Shown here piece after piece: positions 1-8,292 of a DNA stretch of 64,000 bases. Made by a program: the position numbers and the translations under genes. Numbering within the stretch: the first letter of the stretch is position 1; each line of letters opens with the position of its first letter. The notes under the pieces are model-generated. The model saw only the letters and a program-made list of their open reading frames with translations, made no database searches and had not been told where the DNA came from. The DNA is taken from NCBI RefSeq assembly GCF_001401805.1, contig NZ_LKDW01000012.1:1-64000 (forward strand), written 5' to 3'. The DNA comes from Pseudoalteromonas sp. P1-25. GTDB taxonomy: Bacteria; Pseudomonadota; Gammaproteobacteria; Enterobacterales; Alteromonadaceae.

Positions 1-2
1 AT

Positions 3-250
3 CTAGGGGCGATTAAATCGCGGCGCGAGGTTTGTAACCTAGTGGGCTAAGTAAAAACCGAGCAAAGCTTCCGCGTCCTGCTCACGCCCTTACCTACATC
101 CATGTAGGCAACAAAGAGCTAATAGTCCCTAGAAAGAACCCAACGGGCAGCGCATGTTTGGTATTTATGCTACGTTATCGCCTATTTATGGGAAATAACC
201 ACACTTCATAGGCTCTGCCTTACCTAAAAACCAAACATACTGCTGCAAAT
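3..250 (+). repeat. Dispersed structured repeat, copy A (interrupted)
   Basis: This stretch matches the reverse complement of 22421-22586 over its whole length, apart from about 80 extra bases at roughly 60-140. Shared blocks include TTTGTAACCTAGTGG near 31-45, CGTTATCGCCTATTTATGG near 173-191 and a shared final GCTGCAAAT. The core (147-247) is itself palindromic, with GCAGCGCATGTTTGG on the left and CCAAACATACTGCTGC on the right. No coding potential is visible. It resembles a MITE- or ERIC-like intergenic repeat; the family name is not known to me. Confidence 0.8.
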
Positions 251-508
251 TCAGCCACCAAAGCGCAACACGCCCTAATATTCTAGGTATTTTGTACTTT
301 AGCCACGCAAGTATACCCAAACCAAGTTAAAATGCGAGTTTGCTGCGGTTTAAAAACACATAAAGCGCCCCATATAAAATAGTATGTAAAAATTTAATAT
401 CTTGTTTTCAGTGCTGATCCTATCGCTAAAACACGGTATGCTAAAACTAACCAGATAACCTTTCGGCGCACAGTACCCATCAACAGGTGCTAATTTTCAG
501 GAGCGATT
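251..508. other. Non-coding upstream region of gpmI
   Basis: I see no gene in these bases. The region is AT-rich and must hold the promoter of the gpmI-envC-ctpA-yibQ genes. TTTTCA with a 16-nt spacer and TAAAAC near 407-434 is a weak candidate. A good ribosome binding site, CAGGAGCG, lies just before the gpmI ATG. Confidence 0.5.
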
Positions 509-2053
509 ATGACAGAGCATAAAAAACCACTGGTATTAATGATTTTAGACGGTTGGGGTTACCGCGAAGAAGAGCAAAGTAATGCAATTCTTGCAGCAAA
601 TACCCCCGTTTTAGACAACCTATGGGCAACCCGCCCACATACATTAATTTCAGGCTCAGGATTAGATGTAGGCTTACCTGAAGGGCAAATGGGTAACTCA
701 GAAGTAGGCCATGTAAACCTAGGTGCTGGCCGCATTGTTTATCAAGACTTTACCCGTATTACCAAAGCGATTAACGATGGCGAGTTTGACTCAACACCTG
801 CACTTGTTGAAAACATCGACAAAGCAATAAATGCAGGTAAAGCAGTACATATTATGGGTTTATTAAGCCCAGGAGGTGTGCACAGCCATGAAGATCATAT
901 TGTCGCCAGTATTGAATTAGCAGCTAAGCGTGGTGCAAAAGAAGTGTACTTCCATGGTTTTTTAGATGGCCGTGATACACCACCGCGCAGCGCTAAAGCC
1001 TCAATAGAACGTATAGAAGCCCTATTCGCCGATCTAAATTGTGGGCGCTTAGCATCGTTAGTGGGTCGCTATTACGCAATGGACAGAGACAACCGTTGGG
1101 ACCGCGTAGAAAAAGCCTATAATGTAATGACACTAGGTGAAGGCGAGTTTAACTATGCTGATGGCGTATCGGCATTAGAAGCCGCTTATGAGCGCGACGA
1201 AAATGATGAGTTTGTAGCACCAACCACAATCACACCACAAGGTACTGAAGCTGCACAAATTAATGACGGTGACACCGTTATTTTTGCTAACTTTAGAGCC
1301 GACCGAGCCCGTGAAATTACCCGCGCTTTTGTAGAGCCTGACTTTGACGGGTTTGAAAAGAAAAAATCACCCCAGCTTAGCGCTTTTGTAATGATGACAG
1401 AATATGCAGCCGATATTAATGCCCCTGTCGCATTTGGTCCTACACCACTTGTAAACGTATTAGGCGAATGGCTTGAAAAGAATGGTAAAACGCAACTGCG
1501 AATATCGGAAACAGAAAAATACGCTCACGTTACTTTTTTCTTTAGTGGCGGACGCGAAGATGAATTTGAAGGCGAATCGCGTGAATTAATTCCTTCTCCA
1601 CAGGTTGCAACTTACGACCTACAGCCAGAAATGAACTCAGAAATGTTAACCGATAAACTTATTGAAGCCATTAAAAGCGGTAAGTTTGATGCCATTATTT
1701 GTAATTACCCGAATGGCGATATGGTTGGCCACTCTGGCGTATTCGAAGCAGCCGTTAAAGCCTGTGAAGCCGTGGATGCTTGTATAGGTCGAGTAGTAGA
1801 GGCGCTAGATGAGTTTGGCGGTGAAGCGCTAATAACGGCCGATCACGGTAATGCTGAGCAAATGGCCAGCCCTACAACTGGGCAAGCACATACAGCACAC
1901 ACCAGCGAACCTGTGCCGTTTATTTATGTAGGACGCGATGCAACACCAAGTGAAGGTAAAGCATTAAGTGATGTTGCCCCTACCATGCTACATCTTATGG
2001 GTATGGAGCAACCAAGCGAAATGACTGGCACACCAATCATGACGTTGAAATAA
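509..2053 (+). CDS. gpmI: 2,3-bisphosphoglycerate-independent phosphoglycerate mutase
   Basis: Interconverts 3- and 2-phosphoglycerate in glycolysis and gluconeogenesis through a phosphoserine intermediate with two Mn2+ ions. The 514-residue length is normal for the family. Visible motifs are the metal ligand in LDGWG (Asp14), the nucleophile in NSEVGH (Ser64), [35 protein letters not shown] and the C-terminal metal site [10 protein letters not shown]. The ATG follows an AGGAG site. envC starts 3 nt after the stop, so the two are almost certainly co-transcribed, the same order as in Escherichia coli. A 2,3-BPG-dependent enzyme is excluded by the alkaline-phosphatase-type motifs. Confidence 0.98.
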   Translation: MTEHKKPLVLMILDGWGYREEEQSNAILAANTPVLDNLWATRPHTLISGSGLDVGLPEGQMGNSEVGHVNLGAGRIVYQDFTRITKAINDGEFDSTPALVENIDKAINAGKAVHIMGLLSPGGVHSHEDHIVASIELAAKRGAKEVYFHGFLDGRDTPPRSAKASIERIEALFADLNCGRLASLVGRYYAMDRDNRWDRVEKAYNVMTLGEGEFNYADGVSALEAAYERDENDEFVAPTTITPQGTEAAQINDGDTVIFANFRADRAREITRAFVEPDFDGFEKKKSPQLSAFVMMTEYAADINAPVAFGPTPLVNVLGEWLEKNGKTQLRISETEKYAHVTFFFSGGREDEFEGESRELIPSPQVATYDLQPEMNSEMLTDKLIEAIKSGKFDAIICNYPNGDMVGHSGVFEAAVKACEAVDACIGRVVEALDEFGGEALITADHGNAEQMASPTTGQAHTAHTSEPVPFIYVGRDATPSEGKALSDVAPTMLHLMGMEQPSEMTGTPIMTLK

Positions 2054-2056
2054 CAC

Positions 2057-3196
2057 ATGAACAAGCCAGTCAATTGGTTTAGTGTTTATACCTTGGTATT
2101 GGTTTCGTTAGTGGTTGCACCTGCATCCGCTAACGAAAACCGCACTAAAAAAGACCTATCCGAAGTGCAATCTGCCTTAGAACAAAGCCAAGCAGAATTT
2201 AAAGCACAACAAAAGAAAATTGCTGCACTGCAAAAAAACTTAAAAAAATACGAGCTAGAAATAGCTAAAAATGCCAAAGCCCTCAATATGGCTGAGCAAT
2301 CGGTAAAAGAGACAGAGCAAAAACAACAAATACAGCAACAAAAAGCACAGCAATTAAAATCCCAGCAGGCAAAATTTCAAGCCGTTTTAGCTGCCCAACT
2401 AAAAAGTGCTTACATGGCTGGGGGCGACGACTATCCCAAAATGCTGTTAAACCAGCAAGACACAGCTAAATTTGAGCGTACCTTAAGCTATTACAACTAT
2501 TTAAATAAAGCACGTATAGAGCAAATTGAAGAGCTTAAAGTACTGCAACAACACATTGCAGATAACCAAGCTGCGCTTGAAAAAACCAAACAAAAGTTAG
2601 CCGCTTTATTTGAAGAACAAAAAAGGCGCCAAAATGCGCTAGTAAACGCCCAAAGCGAGCGCCAAACTAATCTTAAAAACCTACAAGCACAGCTCAACAA
2701 CACCAAAAGCTCGATTAATTACTTAAAAGATAACGAACAAACTTTAATCTCTACTATCAAAGAGCTTGAGCAAGAAAAAAGCCAAAAAATTGAATTACTT
2801 GGCCTTAATAAAAGTAAGGGCAAGCTTAATTGGCCCAGCAAAGGAAAGCTAAAGCACACCTTTGGCCAACGTAAACATGGCGGTATAGACTGGAAAGGCG
2901 TATTAATCGGCGCCAAAGAAGGCACCAATGTCAACAGTATTAACAATGGCCAAGTTGTATTTGCTGATTGGCTAAAAGGTTTTGGCTGGGTAATTGTGGT
3001 TGATCACGGCGAAGGCTTTATGAGCCTGTATGGCCATGCACAAACTTTACTAAAGGATGTAGGCGATATGGTCCGCGAAGGCGAAACACTCGCTTTAGTG
3101 GGTCAAAGCGGCGGGCAGTCGAGTTCTGGTCTATACTTTGAAATACGCCACAAAGGACGCGCAGTAAATCCTGTTAAATGGTGCAGACGTATTTAA
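2057..3196 (+). CDS. envC: Murein hydrolase activator EnvC
   Basis: Periplasmic activator of the division amidases AmiA/AmiB, recruited by FtsEX. The 379 residues begin with a signal peptide (cleavage about residue 25 after ASA). A long Gln/Lys/Glu-rich coiled coil spans about 28-255, and a LytM/M23 fold ends the protein. The LytM domain is degenerate: GLYFEIR stands where active enzymes have an HxH zinc motif, as expected for an activator rather than a hydrolase. It sits 3 nt after gpmI. FtsE and FtsX, its partners, are encoded at 6557-8217 on the other strand. Confidence 0.94.
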   Translation: MNKPVNWFSVYTLVLVSLVVAPASANENRTKKDLSEVQSALEQSQAEFKAQQKKIAALQKNLKKYELEIAKNAKALNMAEQSVKETEQKQQIQQQKAQQLKSQQAKFQAVLAAQLKSAYMAGGDDYPKMLLNQQDTAKFERTLSYYNYLNKARIEQIEELKVLQQHIADNQAALEKTKQKLAALFEEQKRRQNALVNAQSERQTNLKNLQAQLNNTKSSINYLKDNEQTLISTIKELEQEKSQKIELLGLNKSKGKLNWPSKGKLKHTFGQRKHGGIDWKGVLIGAKEGTNVNSINNGQVVFADWLKGFGWVIVVDHGEGFMSLYGHAQTLLKDVGDMVREGETLALVGQSGGQSSSGLYFEIRHKGRAVNPVKWCRRI

Positions 3197-3232
3197 GTGA
3201 ATAAAGCAGCTGCACCGCATTAGGAGCAGCTG

Positions 3233-4498
3233 ATGACTCATAAAATACTACAAATCCGATTATTTCCCGCTTCTTGTACGCGCTATTCGTTTTTACTGTG
3301 TTCACTTGCCTTTATTGCTTTTTTTTGCTTTAGCAATCCGTTACTTGCTGGCTCAGTTAAAGACCTCAAAAGCCAGCAAATTTCTGAAATACTCTTTAAT
3401 ATTAAAGCCTATTATGTTGATGACCTATCGCTTACAAAAAGTGCGGAGGATGCCTTCAATAATCAACAGGTAGAGATGTTATTAAACCAGCTGGACCCTT
3501 ACTCCAAATACCTTAATGAAAATGACTTAGACGCCTTATTTAACAATACAAATGGTCAATACACCGGCGTGGGCATAGAAGTAAAAGAGGTTGATGATAA
3601 CATTACTGTTGTGGGGGTGGTTAAAAACTCCCCAGCCAAAAAAGCGGGTATTTTAGCAGGTGATATTATAGTTAATGTAAATGGTACAAGCACACTAACA
3701 CGCAGTTTAGAGCAAGTGGCTTCGCTCATAAAAGATGATAGTTTCAGTACTGTTAAACTAACTATAAAGCGTGCGCAGTACAAAAAAACGCTAAGCTTTA
3801 CAGTCGACCGCAGAGAAATAAATTTAGAAAGCGCCTCTAGCCAATTACTCGATTCGGGCACTGGTTATTTAGCTATTAATAACTTTTCTAATCACACCTT
3901 ACACGAAGTGGCGCTACAGGTAGCTGCACTTAAAAATGATTATCGCACACCACTTAAAGGGTTAGTGATTGATCTACGCGACAACCCCGGTGGTACTTTA
4001 CAAAGCGCAGTGGCAGTAGCGGATTTATTTTTACAAAGCGGCACTATAGTCACCACTAAAGGGCGTTATTATGATGCTAACCAAGCTTACTACGCTAAAC
4101 GGGGCGACATACTCAAAGGTATACCTATTGTGGTACTTATTAATGAAAACTCAGCGTCTGCTGCTGAGATACTTGCTGCAGCTTTAAAAGACAACAAGCG
4201 CGCTAAAGTGGTTGGTAATCAGTCTTATGGCAAAGGCTCAGTGCAATCCTTAATACCACTTGGTGATGGCAACACGGCACTAAAATTAACAACCGCCAAA
4301 TACTTTACACCTGCGGGCATATCAATTGAAGGCGTGGGAGTCACGCCAGATGTAGCAATTGCGCAAGCAACCCTTCCACAATCAAATAAAGCCGTTATAA
4401 TAAAAAATAAACAGAACAAAAATGCACCACAGTTTGAACATGAAATACTGGGCGACTTGCAGTTAGTAAAAGCTAAACAATTACTTAGTATGCAATAG
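3233..4498 (+). CDS. S41-family C-terminal processing peptidase (CtpA-like)
   Basis: Periplasmic or membrane-anchored serine protease with a PDZ domain. A hydrophobic N-terminal segment (about residues 19-39) is a signal peptide or anchor. The PDZ domain covers about 105-190 (YTGVGIEV...AGDIIVNVNG), followed by the S41 catalytic domain. The Ser-Lys dyad is visible as NENSASAAE (Ser309) and SYGKGSVQ (Lys334), with the usual 25-residue spacing. At 421 residues it is the short CtpA type, not the long Prc/Tsp type. The ATG has a GGAG-containing site upstream. Genes of this family commonly follow envC; substrates cannot be read from the sequence. Confidence 0.92.
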   Translation: MTHKILQIRLFPASCTRYSFLLCSLAFIAFFCFSNPLLAGSVKDLKSQQISEILFNIKAYYVDDLSLTKSAEDAFNNQQVEMLLNQLDPYSKYLNENDLDALFNNTNGQYTGVGIEVKEVDDNITVVGVVKNSPAKKAGILAGDIIVNVNGTSTLTRSLEQVASLIKDDSFSTVKLTIKRAQYKKTLSFTVDRREINLESASSQLLDSGTGYLAINNFSNHTLHEVALQVAALKNDYRTPLKGLVIDLRDNPGGTLQSAVAVADLFLQSGTIVTTKGRYYDANQAYYAKRGDILKGIPIVVLINENSASAAEILAAALKDNKRAKVVGNQSYGKGSVQSLIPLGDGNTALKLTTAKYFTPAGISIEGVGVTPDVAIAQATLPQSNKAVIIKNKQNKNAPQFEHEILGDLQLVKAKQLLSMQ

Positions 4499-4538
4499 TA
4501 AATCTCAATAAACTAAAAAGATAATAAAAACTATAAAC

Positions 4539-5294
4539 GTGAAAATAATAAAATGGCTGCTGTTGGCTACCTGCTTTATATCTAGCACTGCTTGGGCAAA
4601 GCAAATAGCCATCGTAATTGATGATATTGGCTATCATCAGCGAGATTTAGAATTTCTTACCTTACCTGGGCAATTGTCATATTCAATTTTGCCCCACACC
4701 CCCTACTCTCAAATTTTTGCAAGCCTTGCTAGCCAAGCAAATAAAGAGCTGTTATTACATGTACCCATGCAAGCCTTAAACGGTAAAGCACTCGGCCCTG
4801 GCGGGCTCACAGTTAATATGGATAAAGAACAGCTACAAAAAACCTTAGGCACGGCACTAGCCAGCCTACCCCAAGTAAAAGGGGTCAATAATCATATGGG
4901 TTCGGCGCTAACTCAGCACAGCCAAGCCATGAAGTGGACTATGGAAGTACTAAAAAAACGTAATTTATTCTTTTTAGATAGCCGCACTACCGACCTAAGT
5001 CAGGCACAAAATGCAGCAAATTTTATCGGGGTTGAAAATATTGGCCGCCATGTGTTTTTAGACAATATAACAACGCATGACCAGCTACAGCTGAGATTAG
5101 ATGAACTAAAACACAAAGCAACAAAGCACCACTTTGCTATTGCCATTGCTCATCCGTACCCTGAAACCATCGACTTTTTACGTCAAGCCCTGCCTAAGCT
5201 CACTCAGCAGGGTTTTGAGTTAGTGCCGGTATCGCAGTTAGTACACAAAAAGTATATTCAATTAGCCCAAGGTAAAGGGATTAACGCCAGGTAG
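4539..5294 (+). CDS. Divergent polysaccharide deacetylase family protein (YibQ-like)
   Basis: A 251-residue exported protein of the divergent polysaccharide deacetylase family that follows envC in many gammaproteobacteria. It starts at GTG with a signal peptide ending near residue 20 (STAWA). Family features are IAIVIDDIGYH with an Asp pair, SILPHTPYS, HVPMQA, NNHMGSALT and LDSRTT. The substrate is not established; a role in envelope glycan metabolism is inferred from fold and neighbours. It ends the gpmI cluster and converges on rpoH through a bidirectional terminator. Confidence 0.9.
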   Translation: MKIIKWLLLATCFISSTAWAKQIAIVIDDIGYHQRDLEFLTLPGQLSYSILPHTPYSQIFASLASQANKELLLHVPMQALNGKALGPGGLTVNMDKEQLQKTLGTALASLPQVKGVNNHMGSALTQHSQAMKWTMEVLKKRNLFFLDSRTTDLSQAQNAANFIGVENIGRHVFLDNITTHDQLQLRLDELKHKATKHHFAIAIAHPYPETIDFLRQALPKLTQQGFELVPVSQLVHKKYIQLAQGKGINAR

Positions 5295-5381
5295 CTGTGG
5301 GTGGTATTTTAAATATATTTAAGCCATACAACCAAGCTGATAAAACAATAAAATTGATTGAAATACTTACAGCCACAAAGC

Positions 5382-5412
5382 AAAAGCCCCGCAGATAATG
5401 CAGGGCTTTTTA
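5382..5412. terminator. Bidirectional terminator between yibQ-like gene and rpoH
   Basis: AAAAGCCC and GGGCTTTT form the main stem, with an inner GCA/TGC pairing. An A-run on one side and a T-run on the other let it act for both convergent transcripts. Confidence 0.85.
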
Positions 5413-5433
5413 AAATTTACTATTTTTGCGCTA

Positions 5434-6297
5434 TTAGCTCATAGCACTTTGCAGCTTTTTCATTGCTGTTTTTTCAAGCTGGCGAACACGTTCAGCTGAC
5501 ACACTGTATTTTTCAGCAAGTTCTTGTAGTGTTGCCTTGTCATCAGACAACCAGCGTGCACTAACAATGTCTTGCGAGCGTTCATCTAGCGTTTTAAGCG
5601 CGCTGAACAAGCGTGTATGAGATTGCTCTTGCCATTGTTGCTGCTCAATATCGTCAGCTAAATCAGTTGAACCATCTGTTAAGTATTGCACTGGTGAATA
5701 CGTGCTTGTAGGCGCGTCATCGTTGTCGTCGCCCGTTAAGTCAAAGCCCATGTCTTGGCCGCTCATGCGCGATTCCATTTCACGAACTTCTTTTTCACTC
5801 ACACCTAGCTCATTGGCTACAGTGCTTACTTCAGCTTGGTTAAACCAACCTAAACGTTTTTTGTTTTTACGAAGATTGAAAAACAATTTACGTTGCGCTT
5901 TAGTGGTCGCTACTTTTACGATGCGCCAATTTTTAAGCACAAACTCATGAATCTCTGCTTTAATCCAATGAACAGCAAACGACACTAAACGTACGCCCAC
6001 ACTAGGGTTGAAACGCTTAACCGCTTTCATCAGGCCTATGTTGCCCTCTTGGATTAAGTCTGCTTGTGGTAAACCATAACCCGAGTAGCTTTTAGCAATA
6101 TGTGCTACAAAGCGTAAATGCGACATAATGAGTTGCTTTGCAGCACTAAGATCGCCTTCTTCTTGAAGTCGTGTTGCTAGCTCTTTCTCTTGCTCAGCTT
6201 TAAGCATAGGAATAGTACTAACCGCTTGAAGGTAGCCGTCCATACTTGCGCTTTGTTGCCCAACTGTAAGTGCCATTGCGTATAAATCTTTACTCAT
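5434..6297 (-). CDS. rpoH: RNA polymerase sigma-32 factor (heat shock)
   Basis: Directs RNA polymerase to heat-shock promoters. The 287-residue product has region 2 ([29 protein letters not shown]), the sigma-32-specific RpoH box QRKLFFNLR, and region 4.2 with a helix-turn-helix ([20 protein letters not shown]). A strong GAGGTG ribosome binding site precedes the ATG. It is downstream of ftsYEX as in E. coli but 259 nt away, with its own promoter. That promoter carries a perfect CIRCE element at 6331-6357, so expression is probably repressed by HrcA as well as controlled post-transcriptionally. Confidence 0.97.
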   Translation of the reverse strand: MSKDLYAMALTVGQQSASMDGYLQAVSTIPMLKAEQEKELATRLQEEGDLSAAKQLIMSHLRFVAHIAKSYSGYGLPQADLIQEGNIGLMKAVKRFNPSVGVRLVSFAVHWIKAEIHEFVLKNWRIVKVATTKAQRKLFFNLRKNKKRLGWFNQAEVSTVANELGVSEKEVREMESRMSGQDMGFDLTGDDNDDAPTSTYSPVQYLTDGSTDLADDIEQQQWQEQSHTRLFSALKTLDERSQDIVSARWLSDDKATLQELAEKYSVSAERVRQLEKTAMKKLQSAMS

Positions 6298-6330
6298 TTT
6301 TCACCTCGGTGATAAACATTTGAAACCATC

Positions 6331-6357
6331 TTAGCACTCTTTCTCTAAGAGTGCTAA
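6331..6357 (-). promoter_or_regulatory. CIRCE operator (HrcA binding site) at rpoH
   Basis: TTAGCACTC and GAGTGCTAA are separated by exactly 9 nt. This is the full CIRCE consensus with no mismatch in either arm, the operator bound by the heat-shock repressor HrcA. It starts 33 nt upstream of the rpoH ATG and overlaps the transcription start predicted from the -10/-35 elements at 6363-6391, a classical repressor position. Confidence 0.93.
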
Positions 6358-6362
6358 CCCCA

Positions 6363-6391
6363 ATTTAAAACTTTTTTTAAGCGTAAATCAA
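6363..6391 (-). promoter_or_regulatory. Predicted sigma-70 promoter of rpoH
   Basis: Read on the minus strand, TTGATT (6386-6391) and TTAAAT (6363-6368) are separated by 17 nt. Transcription would start near 6356, inside the CIRCE element, giving a leader of about 59 nt. No sigma-E type GGAACTT/TCTGA pair was recognised. Confidence 0.55.
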
Positions 6392-6556
6392 GCGGTTTTT
6401 TAGTGTATGTTAAGTCTACTACATGCGACTGAATAAGTGATGAACTAAGGGATTGCAGAGATTAGCGTAAACATAACAGCACATTTACAACTAATCTCTT
6501 TTAAGGATAATAATATACAAAAATGACAATTTTGAGTCAGCCATTAGCAGGCGTTG

Positions 6557-7543
6557 TTATACTTTGTCTGGCTCAATCTCTTTAATATACCGGTTAACTG
6601 ATAAATAAGAACCGACAAAGCCTAAGCTGGTTGCTAATAATACCAATGCTCCAAACTCATTAAGTGTTAACCCAATTAACGAAAAACTTGTTTGATACAC
6701 GCCAGCAACACTACTTACTGCACTTGTTAACCACCACATCATTAGGGCAATACAAATAAAGGCAAATAAACCACCTATTACACCATACCAAATACCCGTC
6801 CATAAAAATGGGGCATGTATAAACGTATTGGTAGCCCCTACCAACTTCATTACCTGTATTTCTTCTTTTTTATCCATAATAGATAAACGAATCGTGTTAC
6901 CAATTATAAGGGTGACAGAGGTAAGAAGTAACAGCGCAATTGTTATAACACTTTCTTTCAATAAGTCTAACAAAGCATTCAGGCGCTCAAGCCATGCAAT
7001 ATCAAGCTTACCAAAATCTACCTCTCGCTCGTTTTCAAGTTTTGTAAGCAGTGCTTTAGCTGCATTGGGCTGGCGATGTCGTTTAGTAGGTGTAACCAAT
7101 ACAACATCGGGAAGTGGATTGCTATCTAGGTATTCTAAAGCTTGCCCAAACCCCGACACGTCTTTAAATTCAGTTAGCGCTTGTTGCTTAGAAATAAATT
7201 CAACACTGTCCACCTCGGCGTAAAGTGCTAAACGCTTTACTAAGGTTTGTGTTTCTTGCTCACTCATGCTTTCTTTTACAAAAAGTGATATTTCGCTAGC
7301 TTCTTCAAACCCGCTACTGACTTGCTGTACATTTTTTACAACTAAATACAGGGTTGCAGGTAATGTTAAACTTAGGCCAAGTACAGCAATTGTCATTAAT
7401 GATGCAAGTGGTGTACGCCACATTTCACCTAAACTGTGTACGCCTTGGCGAAAAATATTAATAATAAAAAAATAACCGCCTGCAATCGCTGATTTTTTTT
7501 GTTTATCGTTGGAGTTTTGTCGCCCTTTAAATAACAAGCTCAC
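6557..7543 (-). CDS. ftsX: Cell division protein FtsX
   Basis: Membrane subunit of the FtsEX complex, which couples ATP hydrolysis to EnvC and amidase activation at the septum. The 328-residue protein has a cytoplasmic N-terminus, a first membrane segment near 46-68, a periplasmic loop of about 100 residues (the EnvC-binding region) and three more membrane segments near 195-215, 245-270 and 290-315. The GTG start overlaps the ftsE stop as GTGA, so translation is coupled. A LysM- or peptidase-like domain is absent, as expected. Confidence 0.95.
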   Translation of the reverse strand: MSLLFKGRQNSNDKQKKSAIAGGYFFIINIFRQGVHSLGEMWRTPLASLMTIAVLGLSLTLPATLYLVVKNVQQVSSGFEEASEISLFVKESMSEQETQTLVKRLALYAEVDSVEFISKQQALTEFKDVSGFGQALEYLDSNPLPDVVLVTPTKRHRQPNAAKALLTKLENEREVDFGKLDIAWLERLNALLDLLKESVITIALLLLTSVTLIIGNTIRLSIMDKKEEIQVMKLVGATNTFIHAPFLWTGIWYGVIGGLFAFICIALMMWWLTSAVSSVAGVYQTSFSLIGLTLNEFGALVLLATSLGFVGSYLSVNRYIKEIEPDKV

Positions 7544-8217
7544 AGTGCTACCTCCGCAAGTGGGTCTTCAAGCATACGGCCATCTTTTAAAGTCAGACTA
7601 CGGTATTTCAAACGAGAAACAAGACCAAGATCGTGCGTTGCTATAAGTACGGTGGTACCGTGTTTATTAAAATCTTCAAACAGCCTTAATATTTCCATAG
7701 ATAATTCTGGGTCAAGGTTACCCGTTGGTTCGTCAGCTAATAAAATAGGCGGAGAATTTACAATCGCCCTGGCAATACCTACCCGCTGCTGCTCACCACC
7801 TGAGAGCGTAGAAGGATGGCATTTCACTTTATCTAATAGCCCGACTTTATCTAACGCCCCATGTACCCGCTTAGCAATATACTTATGGTGTGTACCTTCA
7901 ATGATCAACGGCAATGCAACGTTATCAAAAACGGTGTAGCGTTCTAACAAACGATGATTTTGAAAAATAATTCCAATATCGCGGCGCGCATAAGGAATTT
8001 GCCGAGAATTTACTTTATTTAAATCAACACCGTTAATTGAAACGCTTCCAGCAGAAGGGCGTTCCATCAAGCTAATGAGCTTTAATAAGGTGCTTTTACC
8101 CGCACCACTGTGACCTGTTAAAAAGGCCAGTTCGCCAGGCTTAATATGAAATGTAACTTTTTCGAGAGCACGATGTCCCCCCGGATAGGTTTTACTTACT
8201 TGCTGAAAATTTATCAT
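7540..8217 (-). CDS. ftsE: Cell division ATP-binding protein FtsE
   Basis: ABC ATPase partner of FtsX. The start chosen is the ATG at 8217 (MINFQQVSKTYPGG), which matches the family; an upstream TTG at 8262 would add 15 unrelated residues. The 225-residue protein shows Walker A GHSGAGKST, the signature LSGGEQQRVGIARA, Walker B ILLADEPTGNLD and the switch His in IATHD. It lies between ftsY and ftsX, with a hairpin at 8266-8287 just upstream that may separate it partly from ftsY transcription. Confidence 0.96.
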   Translation of the reverse strand: MINFQQVSKTYPGGHRALEKVTFHIKPGELAFLTGHSGAGKSTLLKLISLMERPSAGSVSINGVDLNKVNSRQIPYARRDIGIIFQNHRLLERYTVFDNVALPLIIEGTHHKYIAKRVHGALDKVGLLDKVKCHPSTLSGGEQQRVGIARAIVNSPPILLADEPTGNLDPELSMEILRLFEDFNKHGTTVLIATHDLGLVSRLKYRSLTLKDGRMLEDPLAEVAL

Positions 8218-8265
8218 TTTTATTATGCCAGTCCCAAATTTGTAAAATGGAATTCCTTGCAATTA

Positions 8266-8287
8266 AAAAGGGAGTAAGCTCCCTTTT
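8266..8287 (-). terminator. Hairpin between ftsY and ftsE
   Basis: A perfect stem of AAAAGGGAG and CTCCCTTTT with a 4-nt loop lies between the ftsY stop and the ftsE start, followed on the minus strand by a T-run. It looks like an intrinsic terminator that would attenuate ftsEX relative to ftsY. Confidence 0.7.
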
Positions 8288-8292
8288 ATTTA

